Source: Mycobacterium sp. ST-F2 (GTDB taxonomy: Bacteria > Actinomycetota > Actinomycetes > Mycobacteriales > Mycobacteriaceae). Taken from it: a stretch of 44,603 nt of DNA. Below the pieces are notes generated by a model. The model was not told the DNA's origin. It saw nothing but the letters and a program-made list of their open reading frames with translations, and did not search any database. Positions within the stretch are counted from its first letter, which is position 1. The number at the start of each line of letters is the position of its first letter. A program made the position numbers and the translations under genes. Location: positions 1 through 44,603 of the forward strand of contig NZ_JMHT01000050.1 in the NCBI RefSeq assembly GCF_001905655.1, in the 5' to 3' direction. Positions 22,519 through 31,091 of this stretch are shown piece after piece.

Positions 22519-24279
22519 GTGTTCGATCTGAAGATCACCGGTGGCACTGTCGTCGACGGAACCGGTGCCGACCGGTTCACCGCCGACGTCGCGATCAGGG
22601 ACGGCAAGATCGTCGAGGTGCACCGGCGTGGCCCGAATGATCCTGTGCTGTCGGGTGATTCGGCCGAGACCATCGATGCCGGCGGAAAGATCGTCGCTCC
22701 GGGGTTCGTGGACATCCACACCCACTACGACGGTCAGGTCAGCTGGGACAGTGTGCTGGAGCCGTCGAGCAACCACGGGGTGACGACGGTCGTCGCGGGC
22801 AACTGTGGTGTCGGCTTCGCGCCGGTGCGTCCCGGCCAGGAAGAGTGGCTGATCGCGCTCATGGAAGGCGTCGAGGACATCCCCGGCACCGCCCTGACCG
22901 AGGGCATCACCTGGGGCTGGGAGAGTTTCGGCGAATACCTCGATGTCGTCGGGAAGCGTGAGCTGGCCGTCGACATGGGCACCCAGATCGCGCACGGCGC
23001 CGTCCGCGCGTATGCGATGGGGGAGCGCGGCGCCCGTAACGAGCCGGCCAACGCTGACGACATCAAGGCCATGGCGAAACTGGTCCAGGAAGCCATCGAG
23101 GCTGGGGCGCTGGGCTTTTCGTCGTCCCGTACGTTGGCGCACCGCGCGATGGACGGTGAGCCGGTGCCGGGCACCTTCGCCGCCGAGGACGAGTTGTTCG
23201 CGCTGGGCCGCGCCACCGCGGCCGGCGGGGCAGCGGTCTTCGAACTGGCTCCGCAGGGTGCCGCCGGCGAGGACATCATCGCGCCCCGCAAGGAACTCGA
23301 CTGGATGCGCCGCCTCGGTGAGGAGATCGACTGCGCCCTGAGCTTCGCGCTCATCCAGGTGGATGCCGATCCCAACCTGTGGCGTGAGCAGCTGGACCTT
23401 TCTGCCGCCGCGCACCAGGCGGGCAGCCGGCTGTTCCCGCAGGTGGCGGCGCGGCCGTTCGGCATGTTGCTCGGCTTCCCCGGCCATCACGCGTTCACCC
23501 ACCGGCCGACCTACCGCCGGCTGGTCGCGGAATGCACCCGCGAAGAGCTGGCCGAGAAGCTGGCCGAGCCGGCCGTGCGGGCCGCGATCCTGGCGGAGGA
23601 AGACCTGCCGATCGACCCCACGAAACTGTTCGACGGCATGTTCATGCTGGCTCAGAATGCGGCAAATCGCCTGTACCACATAGGCGAACCGCCGGACTAC
23701 GAGCCGACTGTCGAGCGCACTGTCGCGGCGATCGCCGAAAGGCGCGGCGTGGATCCGCTGGCCGCGATGTACGACCTGATGCTGGAAGCCAACGCCGGGG
23801 CCATGCTGATGTACCCGATGTTCAACTACTCGGACGGCAACCACGACGCCATCCGGGAGATGCTCACGCACCCGGCCGGCGTGCTCGGCCTCTCGGACGG
23901 TGGCGCCCATTGCAGCATGATCTGCGACGCCTCCTACCCGACGTTCCTGCTCACGCACTGGGCCCGCGACCGTCACCGCGGTGAGAAGCTGCCGCTGGAA
24001 TACGTGATCCGCAAGCAGTCGCACGACACCGCCCAGCTCTACGGCATGTCCGATCGCGGCGTGATCAGCGTGGGCAAGAAGGCCGACCTCAACGTCATCG
24101 ACCTGGACGCGCTGACGCTGCATGCGCCGAAGATGGTGTACGACCTGCCGGCCGGCGGAAAACGGTTGGTGCAGGGCGCAAGTGGCTACGACGCCACCAT
24201 CGTCAGCGGCACCGTCACCCGCCGCCACGGCATCGACACCGGAGCGCGTCCGGGACGCCTGGTCCGCGGTATCCGGTAG
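22519..24279 (+). CDS. N-acyl-D-amino-acid deacylase / amidohydrolase
   Basis: 586 residues from a GTG at 22519 with AAGGGAG 5 nt upstream; the frame is open further upstream but without family sequence. Amidohydrolase fold: VFDLKITGGTVVDGTG at the N-terminal beta-sandwich, then the metal motif VDIHTHYD with H67 and H69, NCGVGFAP, and D460 in LGLSDGGAHC. This pattern is that of D-aminoacylases (D-aspartate/D-glutamate deacylase-like), zinc enzymes that release D-amino acids from N-acyl derivatives. Many mycobacterial members are uncharacterised and may act on other cyclic amides. Control by the divergent TetR is likely. Confidence 0.88.
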   Translation: MFDLKITGGTVVDGTGADRFTADVAIRDGKIVEVHRRGPNDPVLSGDSAETIDAGGKIVAPGFVDIHTHYDGQVSWDSVLEPSSNHGVTTVVAGNCGVGFAPVRPGQEEWLIALMEGVEDIPGTALTEGITWGWESFGEYLDVVGKRELAVDMGTQIAHGAVRAYAMGERGARNEPANADDIKAMAKLVQEAIEAGALGFSSSRTLAHRAMDGEPVPGTFAAEDELFALGRATAAGGAAVFELAPQGAAGEDIIAPRKELDWMRRLGEEIDCALSFALIQVDADPNLWREQLDLSAAAHQAGSRLFPQVAARPFGMLLGFPGHHAFTHRPTYRRLVAECTREELAEKLAEPAVRAAILAEEDLPIDPTKLFDGMFMLAQNAANRLYHIGEPPDYEPTVERTVAAIAERRGVDPLAAMYDLMLEANAGAMLMYPMFNYSDGNHDAIREMLTHPAGVLGLSDGGAHCSMICDASYPTFLLTHWARDRHRGEKLPLEYVIRKQSHDTAQLYGMSDRGVISVGKKADLNVIDLDALTLHAPKMVYDLPAGGKRLVQGASGYDATIVSGTVTRRHGIDTGARPGRLVRGIR

Positions 24280-24370
24280 GCCGACGTGGCGGGTTTGCAA
24301 TCGCGATGATTTCAGGGGCTGCGCTGGCTCCGTTCGGCGATGACGCCGGACGGCGAGCGCCGAAAGCTGA

Positions 24371-24784
24371 GCCATAGCTGCGACCGACGCCTACCGGGCC
24401 GCGTTTCGGCCGTCGGCCGAGCTCGCCGCGCCGTACGTCGCGGTCTCGGCCGACGTCGTCGTCGCCGAAGACGAAGCCACCGCACGCGAACTCGCCACCG
24501 GATACGGCCTGTGGGTGCGCAGTATCCGCACGGCCGACGGCGCGATCCCGTTTCCTACGCCGGCCGAAGCACGGACCCATCGTTGGTCGGCAGCCGAACG
24601 CGAGCTCGTCGCGGACCGGGTCGACACCCAGTTCGTCGGATCGGCGGCACAGGTCGCCGACAAGCTGGAGCAGCTGCGCGATGCGACGGGAGCCGACGAG
24701 CTGATCATCACCACCATCACGCATGACCACCGCGACCGGGTGCGTTCGTACGAACTGCTGGCCGAAGAATGGTCCCGGCGCTGA
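24371..24784 (+). pseudogene. C-terminal remnant of an LLM-class oxidoreductase
   Basis: The frame is open from just after an in-frame TGA at 24368 to the TGA at 24782-24784. It encodes about 137 residues: AAFRPSAELAAPYVAVSADV, a helix VAEDEATARELATGYGLWV, then TQFVGSAAQVADKLEQLRDA and ADELIITTITHD. This is the C-terminal third of an LLM (MsnO8-like) protein, normally about 330 residues. No ATG or ribosome site exists at its beginning, and the N-terminal barrel is missing upstream. The first usable start (GTG 24515) would give only 89 residues. A deletion at or near 24280-24370, directly after the D-aminoacylase gene, best explains it. Confidence 0.7.
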
Positions 24785-24850
24785 ACGCAACCGAGGGGGA
24801 CCAAAGACCCCAATCGTGCTCGGGGACACCAGATGGCATGAGTTCGTGCC

Positions 24851-24870
24851 TAATGTGGAGTCATGACTCC
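24851..24870 (+). promoter_or_regulatory. Leaderless -10 box plus start-codon palindrome of the acyl-AMP ligase gene
   Basis: TAATGT (24851-24856) matches TANNNT and ends 6 nt before the A of the ATG at 24863, the spacing expected if transcription starts on the start codon. GGAGTCATGACTCC (24857-24870) is a perfect 14-bp palindrome centred within the ATG. The GGAG in it looks like a ribosome site but is only 2 nt from the ATG and would not be in a leaderless message. Confidence 0.6.
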
Positions 24871-26665
24871 GAGCAATGGACTGATCCAGATCGAGGAGTG
24901 TTTCGACGCATCGGGGCGGGTGACACTGCCGCCCGGGGCGACGCTCATCTCGCTGATCGACCGCAATGTCGCCCACGTCCCGGATGTCGTGGCCTACCGC
25001 TACCTGGACTACGCCGGTGCCGAGATGCGGACCGTCGAACTGACCTGGGCCGAACTGGGCGTGCGGCTGCGGGCCATCGCCGCACGGGTGCAGGCGGTCA
25101 GTGAGCGCGGAGATCGCGTCGCCATCCTGGCACCCCAGGGACTCGAGTATGTCGCTGGGTTCTTCGCGGCGATCAAGGCCGGCGCCATCGCGGTGCCGCT
25201 GTTCGCACCCGAATTACCTGGGCACGCGGAACGTTTGGACACGGCGTTGCGCGACGCGCGACCGACCGCGATCTTGACGACGGCCGCAGCACTGGCGGCC
25301 GTCACGGAATTCCTCTCCGCGCATCCCGATGTGGGGACGCCGCGGGTCGTCGTGATCGATGAAGTGCCGGATGACGAGGGTGCGCAATTCAATCCCGTCG
25401 ACCTCGACGTCGACGACGTGTCGCATCTGCAGTACACCTCGGGTGCCACCCGGCCACCGGTCGGCGTCGAGATCACCCATAAAGCAGTGGGTACCAACCT
25501 GATTCAGATGATCCTGTCCATCGACATGCTGGACCGGAACACCCACGGCGTGAGCTGGCTGCCGCTGTACCACGACATGGGCCTGTCGATGATCGGCTTT
25601 CCCACCGTGTACGGCGGGCACTCGACGTTGTTGTCTCCCACCGCGTTCATCCGTCGGCCGCTGCGGTGGATCCAGGCGTTGTCGGACGGCTCGAAGGTGG
25701 GCCGAGTGGTCACTGCCGCACCGAATTTCGCGTACGAATGGGCTGCGCAACGCGCAGTGCCGGGTCCGGACGACGACATCGATCTGGCGAACGTCGTGTT
25801 GATCCTCGGCTCAGAGCCGGTCAGCATCGACGCAATCACCGCGTTCAACGCGGCATTCGAGCCGCATGGACTGCCTAAGACGGCGTTCAAGCCTTCCTAC
25901 GGCATCGCCGAGGCAACACTTTTCGTCTCCAACATCGCCCCGGCTGCGGAGGCGACGGTGCGGTACTTCGACCGTGACCGGCTCGCGGCCGGCACCGCGG
26001 TGCCGGTGGCCGAGGACGCGCCGGGGACGGTCGCGCAGGTTTCGTGTGGGCAGACGGCGCGCAGCCTCTGGGCGGTGATGGTGGACCCGGACACCGCAAC
26101 CGAATTGCCCGACGGACGAGTCGGCGAGATCTGGTTGCAGGGCAACAACATCGGCCGCGGTTACTGGGGCCTGCCGGAGGAGACCCGCGAGGTGTTCGAT
26201 GCCCGCCTGCGCGCGGCGCTGCCGCAGCACAGTCACGCCGACGGCGCCGATATCTCCGGATCCTGGTTGCGCACCGGGGATCTGGGCTTCTACCTCGACG
26301 GCGAACTGTACGTGACGGGCCGTCTGGCAGACGTGATCACGATCGGCGGCCGGCATCACTATCCGCAGGACATCGAGGCGACCGCCGCCGATGCCTCACC
26401 TCTGGTGCGCCGGGGCTACGTGGCGGCCTTCAGCGTGCCGGGCGAGGATGGGGAGCAATTGGTGATCATCGCCGAACGCGCCTCGGGCACGGCCCGCAAC
26501 GATCCACAGCCGGCGATCGACGCCGTCCGCGCATTGGTGCCCGACCGCCACGCTGTCACTGCTTCCGACGTCCGCCTGCTGCCTGCAGGCGGCATCCCGC
26601 GCACCACCAGCGGCAAGCTGGCCCGCCGCGCCTGCCGTGCCGCGTATCTGGATGGCACGCTCTAG
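24863..26665 (+). CDS. Long-chain fatty-acyl-AMP ligase (FAAL, FadD-type)
   Basis: 600 residues. Adenylate-forming fold with the ATP-binding loop YTSGATRPPVGVEITHK (191-207); the TRxPxGV form is that of mycobacterial FAALs (FadD26/28/32 group), not of acyl-CoA ligases. WLPLYHDMGLSMIGFP, SYGIAEATLFVSN and SWLRTGDLGFYLDGELYVTG follow, and the catalytic lysine K585 is in TSGKLARRACR. FAALs activate a fatty acid as acyl-AMP and load it onto an acyl carrier protein or polyketide synthase. None is present in the window, so its partner must lie elsewhere or it works with a free carrier. Predicted leaderless, with a 14-bp palindrome over the start. Confidence 0.9.
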   Translation: MTPSNGLIQIEECFDASGRVTLPPGATLISLIDRNVAHVPDVVAYRYLDYAGAEMRTVELTWAELGVRLRAIAARVQAVSERGDRVAILAPQGLEYVAGFFAAIKAGAIAVPLFAPELPGHAERLDTALRDARPTAILTTAAALAAVTEFLSAHPDVGTPRVVVIDEVPDDEGAQFNPVDLDVDDVSHLQYTSGATRPPVGVEITHKAVGTNLIQMILSIDMLDRNTHGVSWLPLYHDMGLSMIGFPTVYGGHSTLLSPTAFIRRPLRWIQALSDGSKVGRVVTAAPNFAYEWAAQRAVPGPDDDIDLANVVLILGSEPVSIDAITAFNAAFEPHGLPKTAFKPSYGIAEATLFVSNIAPAAEATVRYFDRDRLAAGTAVPVAEDAPGTVAQVSCGQTARSLWAVMVDPDTATELPDGRVGEIWLQGNNIGRGYWGLPEETREVFDARLRAALPQHSHADGADISGSWLRTGDLGFYLDGELYVTGRLADVITIGGRHHYPQDIEATAADASPLVRRGYVAAFSVPGEDGEQLVIIAERASGTARNDPQPAIDAVRALVPDRHAVTASDVRLLPAGGIPRTTSGKLARRACRAAYLDGTL

Positions 26666-26808
26666 CAGGCCGCTAGGTTGTCCGTCGTTCGGCTGATTTT
26701 CTACACCAGCGCCAATTTGTCGCTGTCCATTCACCAGCCACTTGCCATAATGCGCGCAGCACACTCACAGCACTTCATAGCTGGAGTGACTGATGGCCGG
26801 AGGTTGCA

Positions 26809-29800
26809 GTGGCAAGTAGACGTCGGTCAACGCGTGAACCGTACAAGTGGCTGGGCACCTTCGCAGTGGGAGTCGGACTGTGCATCAGCGCCGGTACCAA
26901 CACCGGTTTCGCGCACGCGGATGATGCGTCCTCACCGGCGCCATCCGTCGATCAGCGCGGAGCCGATGCCGGCATGACGAAGCGTCCGCACTCTGCGCCC
27001 GGTGCCACAACGAAGAACAAGAAGCGCCGCGAGGAGACCACGCGTGCCGAAGGAAAAGCCAGTGGTGGTGCCCCGGCTGCGGCATCGGTAACCGGCGTCA
27101 CTTCAGGGCGCTCGACCAAGCCGGCCTCACCCAGGATCCCGGCCATTGTGCGCACCGCTCTTCCGCCGTTACACACCAAGCAGGACCCCGAGGCGGCCGG
27201 TACCGGCACGCCCGCCCCGATGAATTCTCCAGTCGCGCAATCGCATTCTTTCGGGGTGGTTGCCCAGCCTGCGGCCACGAACGTCCCGGTGCCGTTGGTG
27301 GCAACCATGGCTCTGTCGTCCAGCCTGGACCGGGTACCTGCCGCTCCGGAGGTGCCACTGGCCGGGCTGCTGATCTCAGCGGCCGGTGCTGTGCGCCGCG
27401 AAGTCGAAACCACCTATCGCACAATCACATACATCGGGAAGGCAGTCGCCAAGGCCGAACCTGCGGCCGCGCTGGTGCCGCTGACGGCCGTCGCACCTGC
27501 CGTCAATACGACAGTGAGCGTCGGCGCGTACTTTCCCGAAGCCGTTGCGGTAAGCCCAAATGGGCGCTACGCGTATGCCGGAAACACCACCATGAACATG
27601 GCGGCCGGTTCCGTCACGGTCATCGACACCACGACGAAGGCCGTCAAAGCGACCGTTCCGATCAGCTTTGCGGTAACCGGAGTCGACGTGGCGCCCAACG
27701 GTCGGATCTACGCCACGGGTTTCCGCGCGGTGGGTGGTACATCGGCAAGCGCAATGGTGAGCGTCATCGATCCTGCGACCAACAAGGTGACCAAGACCAT
27801 CACCCTGGGCGGGACAACCTCGTATTCGCTACCCGTGGAAGTCGCACCTGACGGCAAATCGGTCGTCGTCGGCTACAGCACACCCGTCTCGTATGGAGTC
27901 GGACATGTCGGGACCCTGGCGATGATCAGTACCGCGACTCAAACCGTCACCAAGAGAGTCTATTTCGATGGTAGCGTCGCCGATTTTGCGATCAGCCCCG
28001 ACAGCCAGACGGCGTATGTCGCGTTGGTCGACCACTATCCCGCCACGCTGCTCAAAGTCAATCTTGCCAGCACGGCCGGCACCGCCATCGATCTCGACGC
28101 TTATGCATCCGAGGTTCGCAGTGTCGTGTTGAGCCCGGACGGGTCTCAAGCCTACGTGGCGATCGACGGCTATCACGACGTCGCGGTCGTCAACACCGCG
28201 ACGGGAGCCGTGACAGCCACCTTCGACGCCGGCCAGGCATCCAGCGCCGAGCATCTGGCATTGACGCCTGACGGAAAGTATCTGGTCGCAACCGAGAACG
28301 ATACGGTGTACGTCGTCGATACGGCCGGAAGGCAATCCGTCAGCACGTTGAACGTCGGGACGGGGCCCCACTATTACCTGTCCGGCGTTGCCGTAAGCCC
28401 GAGTAGTGGACGAGTTTTCACCGCGAACTTGTACGACAGCAGTATTGGCATCATCAACCTGTACCCGGCCAATGCCGCACCTGATGCGACGGTGTCGGTG
28501 GGTAGCCCGAACGCCAAAACCGGTGTGGTGACGGGGACGGTTACCGCCAGCGACCCCAACGGCAATCCGGTGACGTTCGCCGTGGGCGCTCCGGGGGACG
28601 GCGCGGTGACCATGACCACGGGCGGGGCATTCAAATACACGCCGAATGCCAGTGCCCGGCACGCGGCGTCGGCGGACAACGCAAGCGCGTCGGACAAAGT
28701 GGATACGTTCACCGTAACGGTCGCCAATGGTGCGGGCGGCAGTCTGACATTGACGGTCACCGTGCCCGTTGCGCCGAAAAATGTTGCGCCCAAAGCAAAA
28801 GTGACCGTGGCCGGTCCGGAGGCCGACGGCGCGGTGAAGGGCACGATCGTGGGAACGGATGCCGACAACGACGAACTGTCCTTCGCTGGCCCGTCCGCAA
28901 CGACGAAGGGGGCAGTGTCCGTCAGGCCCGACGGCACCTTCACCTATACCCCGACGCAAGCCGCACGACTGGCAGCGGGAGCGAAGAACGCTCCGAGTGC
29001 CGTAAAAACCGACTCGTTCACCGTCACCATGACCGACGGCCACGGGGGGACGGTCACGGTGCCGGTGAGCGTCAAGATCGCGCCGATCACCGTGAAGCCC
29101 ACGGCCACCGGTTGGTTCAACAACATGGATCCGGATACTGCCAACAAGATCACCGTCCAACTGGTGCGCTCCAAAACGGACGGGAAAACCCGGATGGTGG
29201 TCTCGATGACGGGAATTGCGAACTTCTCTGACGGCGGTACTGCAGTCAGGGGCAACCTGGGTGAACTGAATCCCAAGGTGAGCGCATTCATCGACAATGC
29301 GTACGACAGTTGGAGCGCTCAGGGACTCGCCCCCTCCGAGATCATGCTCGTTGGATTCAGCAACGGCGGTCAGCAGATGCAGAACTACGCCGCGTTGGGT
29401 CAACATAAGGAACTTGTCAAGACCGTCTTGCTGTTCGGGGCACCGCTGACCAAGAAGCTCAACGAGATCGGGGTGAATACAGGTTCAACCAAGAGTGCGC
29501 TGCTGATCGCCGATCTCGGAGACCAGACGTGGGCGTACGGCACTCGCATTCTGGCCGACCATACGGACGCGGAAGACTCTTACGACGCAACGAACACCGA
29601 CCGCGGCACCATCTATTGGGCCGGCCAGCCCACGACGAGCGACACCCACGGGCAGGCGACCTATCGATCTGCCGCTGATGAGTTCGACAAGATGATTGCA
29701 CGCAAGCTGTCGACACCCTACTTCGCGGATTTCCGCCGGCCCTACGACGATTGGCAGAGGTTTGGCGGCACGGTGTTCAAGACGGACTCTTCAATCGTCA

Positions 29801-29811
29801 GCACTTTCTGA
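26809..29811 (+). CDS. Large secreted multidomain protein: beta-propeller, cadherin-like repeats, alpha/beta hydrolase-like C-terminus
   Basis: 1000 residues from a GTG with GGAGG 5 nt upstream. Residues 1-36 are a signal peptide preceded by a basic stretch; 37-230 are low-complexity Pro/Ala/Lys linker. About 235-550 hold YVTN/YncE-like propeller repeats such as EAVAVSPNGRYAYAGN and RSVVLSPDGSQAYVAI. Two similar VCBS/cadherin-type domains follow at about 555-655 and 657-759; each has a GTVTASDPNGNPVTF-like strand, a TFTVTVANGAGGSLTL-like strand and a FKYTP/FTYTP motif. The C-terminal 240 residues contain GFSNGG with S851 as a possible nucleophile and resemble a lipase/esterase domain. Probably an exported or surface protein; the enzyme function is inferred. 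A possible -10 (CATAAT, 26746-26751) precedes it. Confidence 0.75.
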   Translation: MASRRRSTREPYKWLGTFAVGVGLCISAGTNTGFAHADDASSPAPSVDQRGADAGMTKRPHSAPGATTKNKKRREETTRAEGKASGGAPAAASVTGVTSGRSTKPASPRIPAIVRTALPPLHTKQDPEAAGTGTPAPMNSPVAQSHSFGVVAQPAATNVPVPLVATMALSSSLDRVPAAPEVPLAGLLISAAGAVRREVETTYRTITYIGKAVAKAEPAAALVPLTAVAPAVNTTVSVGAYFPEAVAVSPNGRYAYAGNTTMNMAAGSVTVIDTTTKAVKATVPISFAVTGVDVAPNGRIYATGFRAVGGTSASAMVSVIDPATNKVTKTITLGGTTSYSLPVEVAPDGKSVVVGYSTPVSYGVGHVGTLAMISTATQTVTKRVYFDGSVADFAISPDSQTAYVALVDHYPATLLKVNLASTAGTAIDLDAYASEVRSVVLSPDGSQAYVAIDGYHDVAVVNTATGAVTATFDAGQASSAEHLALTPDGKYLVATENDTVYVVDTAGRQSVSTLNVGTGPHYYLSGVAVSPSSGRVFTANLYDSSIGIINLYPANAAPDATVSVGSPNAKTGVVTGTVTASDPNGNPVTFAVGAPGDGAVTMTTGGAFKYTPNASARHAASADNASASDKVDTFTVTVANGAGGSLTLTVTVPVAPKNVAPKAKVTVAGPEADGAVKGTIVGTDADNDELSFAGPSATTKGAVSVRPDGTFTYTPTQAARLAAGAKNAPSAVKTDSFTVTMTDGHGGTVTVPVSVKIAPITVKPTATGWFNNMDPDTANKITVQLVRSKTDGKTRMVVSMTGIANFSDGGTAVRGNLGELNPKVSAFIDNAYDSWSAQGLAPSEIMLVGFSNGGQQMQNYAALGQHKELVKTVLLFGAPLTKKLNEIGVNTGSTKSALLIADLGDQTWAYGTRILADHTDAEDSYDATNTDRGTIYWAGQPTTSDTHGQATYRSAADEFDKMIARKLSTPYFADFRRPYDDWQRFGGTVFKTDSSIVSTF

Positions 29812-29825
29812 CCCGCCGACTCAAC

Positions 29826-29869
29826 GGAATCCCCGTGACTATGAACATGATCATAGTCACGGCGATTCC
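29826..29869 (+). terminator. Hairpin terminator after the large secreted protein gene
   Basis: GGAATC-C-CCGTGACTATGA (29826-29844) pairs with TCATAGTCACGG-C-GATTCC (29851-29869): 18 base pairs with one C/C mismatch and a 6-nt loop, 14 bp after the stop. There is no long T-run. Strong stem and good position. Confidence 0.75.
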
Positions 29870-29922
29870 ATGAGGCGGACGAGATGTGATCTTCTGGCAT
29901 AACGGTGCGCCCTGGTGTGATG

Positions 29923-29952
29923 TTGACATGCGGATATGAAACCGATCATAAT
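29923..29952 (+). promoter_or_regulatory. Consensus promoter of the TetR-SRPBCC-LLM operon
   Basis: TTGACA (29923-29928) and CATAAT (29947-29952) are near-perfect SigA boxes 18 bp apart. Transcription should start about 29959 and give a 28-nt leader ending with the AGGAG site. The 11 bases from TTGACA on (TTGACATGCGG) recur at 32187, in front of the small secreted protein gene. Confidence 0.65.
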
Positions 29953-29986
29953 TCGAGTCAATTGATCCGCGCGTCAGGAGCCGTCC

Positions 29987-30580
29987 ATGCCGCCCGACAC
30001 CCGTCAGTCGATGGTGCTCGCCGCAGTTGAGCTGCTGCGCGAGCGGGGCGTCGAGGGCGTCACGCTCGACGATGTGCTGCACCGCAGTGGTGCGCCCCGG
30101 GGTTCCATCTACCACCACTTTCCGAACGGGCGAGCCCAGATCATCGACGAGGCAGCGCAGCTCAGCGGCGACGCCATCTCCCGGCTGATCTCCAAAGCGG
30201 CACCGGGCGGACCTGCCGCCATTGTCGACGCCGTTACCGCGTTCTGGCGAAAACTACTGCGCCAGAACAACTTCGCCGTCGGATGTCCGGTGGTCTCCAT
30301 CGCTGTCAGTGCCGCGCCGGACTCGGCGCTGGAACAGCACGCCAATCAGATCTTCCGCACCTGGCATCAGTTGATCGCTGATTGTCTGGTGGAGGACGGC
30401 CTCGACACCGCGGCCGCCCGCCGGCTCGCGACCACGTCCCTCGGGGCGATCGAAGGCGCCATCACCATGTGCCGGGCGACGTCGAGCCTGCAGCCGCTCG
30501 ATGACGTCGACGCTGAACTGAAGCTCATGCTGGCCGCCAGGGCACTGTTCGCCGGCGCAAGTACAGCGAAGGGAAGCTGA
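29987..30580 (+). CDS. TetR-family regulator (LmrA/YxaF-like)
   Basis: 197 residues; AGGAG lies 6 nt before the ATG. TetR_N (about 5-55) has RQSMVLAAVELLRERGVEGV and DDVLHRSGAPRGSIYHHFPN, the LmrA/YxaF/AcrR-like helix-turn-helix. The C-terminal half includes FAVGCPVVSIAVSAAPDSAL, typical of the LmrA/YxaF C-domain. It is the first gene of a three-gene operon: the SRPBCC gene starts 4 bp after its stop. Autoregulation at the strong promoter just upstream is likely, and a second site before 32334 is possible. Confidence 0.88.
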   Translation: MPPDTRQSMVLAAVELLRERGVEGVTLDDVLHRSGAPRGSIYHHFPNGRAQIIDEAAQLSGDAISRLISKAAPGGPAAIVDAVTAFWRKLLRQNNFAVGCPVVSIAVSAAPDSALEQHANQIFRTWHQLIADCLVEDGLDTAAARRLATTSLGAIEGAITMCRATSSLQPLDDVDAELKLMLAARALFAGASTAKGS

Positions 30581-30584
30581 AAGC

Positions 30585-31091
30585 ATGGAGTGGACCGGTG
30601 CGGTGTATGCCGACGCCCCGACCGTCGAGGTCTCGACGTGGATCGACGCGCCTGTGGCACGGGTCTGGGAACTGGCTTCTGACATCACGGTGATGCCCGA
30701 GTGCAGCCCGGAGCTGAAGCGAGTCGAATGGCTCGAAGGATGCGACAAGCCATGTCTCGGTGCCCGATTCGTCGGCTACAACAGCCACTCCGCACTCGGT
30801 GAATGGTCGACGGAGTCTGAGATCGTCGAGTACGAGCCAGAGCACGTAATGGCTTGGGCCATCGGCGATGCCGACAACCCGACGGCCACCTGGCGGCTGA
30901 GCCTGAGCGCTGAGGGCACCGGTACCCGGCTCGCACAATGGGCCCAGCTGGGTCCGGCGCCGTCTGGCCTGTCGCTCGCGATCGCCCGGATGCCGGACAA
31001 GGAGCAGAAGATCGTCTTCAACCGGCTCCGCGAATTCGAGAGCGGTATGCAGTGCGTGCTGGAGCACATCAAGCGGCGGGCCGAGAGCTGA
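30585..31091 (+). CDS. SRPBCC (polyketide cyclase/START-like) family protein
   Basis: 168 residues. SRPBCC helix-grip fold: VEVSTWIDAPVARVWELASD at the first strand and helix, ALGEWSTESEIVEYEPEHVM in the sheet, and a long C-terminal helix ending EFESGMQCVLEHIKRRAES. These proteins bind hydrophobic small molecules, and some act as cyclases or ligand carriers. The gene lies between a TetR gene (4 bp upstream) and an LLM oxidoreductase gene whose ATG shares one base with its stop. Co-expression with the oxidoreductase suggests binding of its substrate or product, an inference only. Confidence 0.85.
   Translation: MEWTGAVYADAPTVEVSTWIDAPVARVWELASDITVMPECSPELKRVEWLEGCDKPCLGARFVGYNSHSALGEWSTESEIVEYEPEHVMAWAIGDADNPTATWRLSLSAEGTGTRLAQWAQLGPAPSGLSLAIARMPDKEQKIVFNRLREFESGMQCVLEHIKRRAES

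Noticed and set aside
22453..24375. Long minus-strand open frame opposite the D-aminoacylase gene
   Set aside because: Antisense shadow in GC-rich DNA; no motif, and the true gene has a complete amidohydrolase pattern and a ribosome site.
27829..29406. Minus-strand open frame of 525 codons opposite the large secreted protein
   Set aside because: Composition is the reverse shadow of repeat-rich coding sequence; no recognisable domain or start signal.
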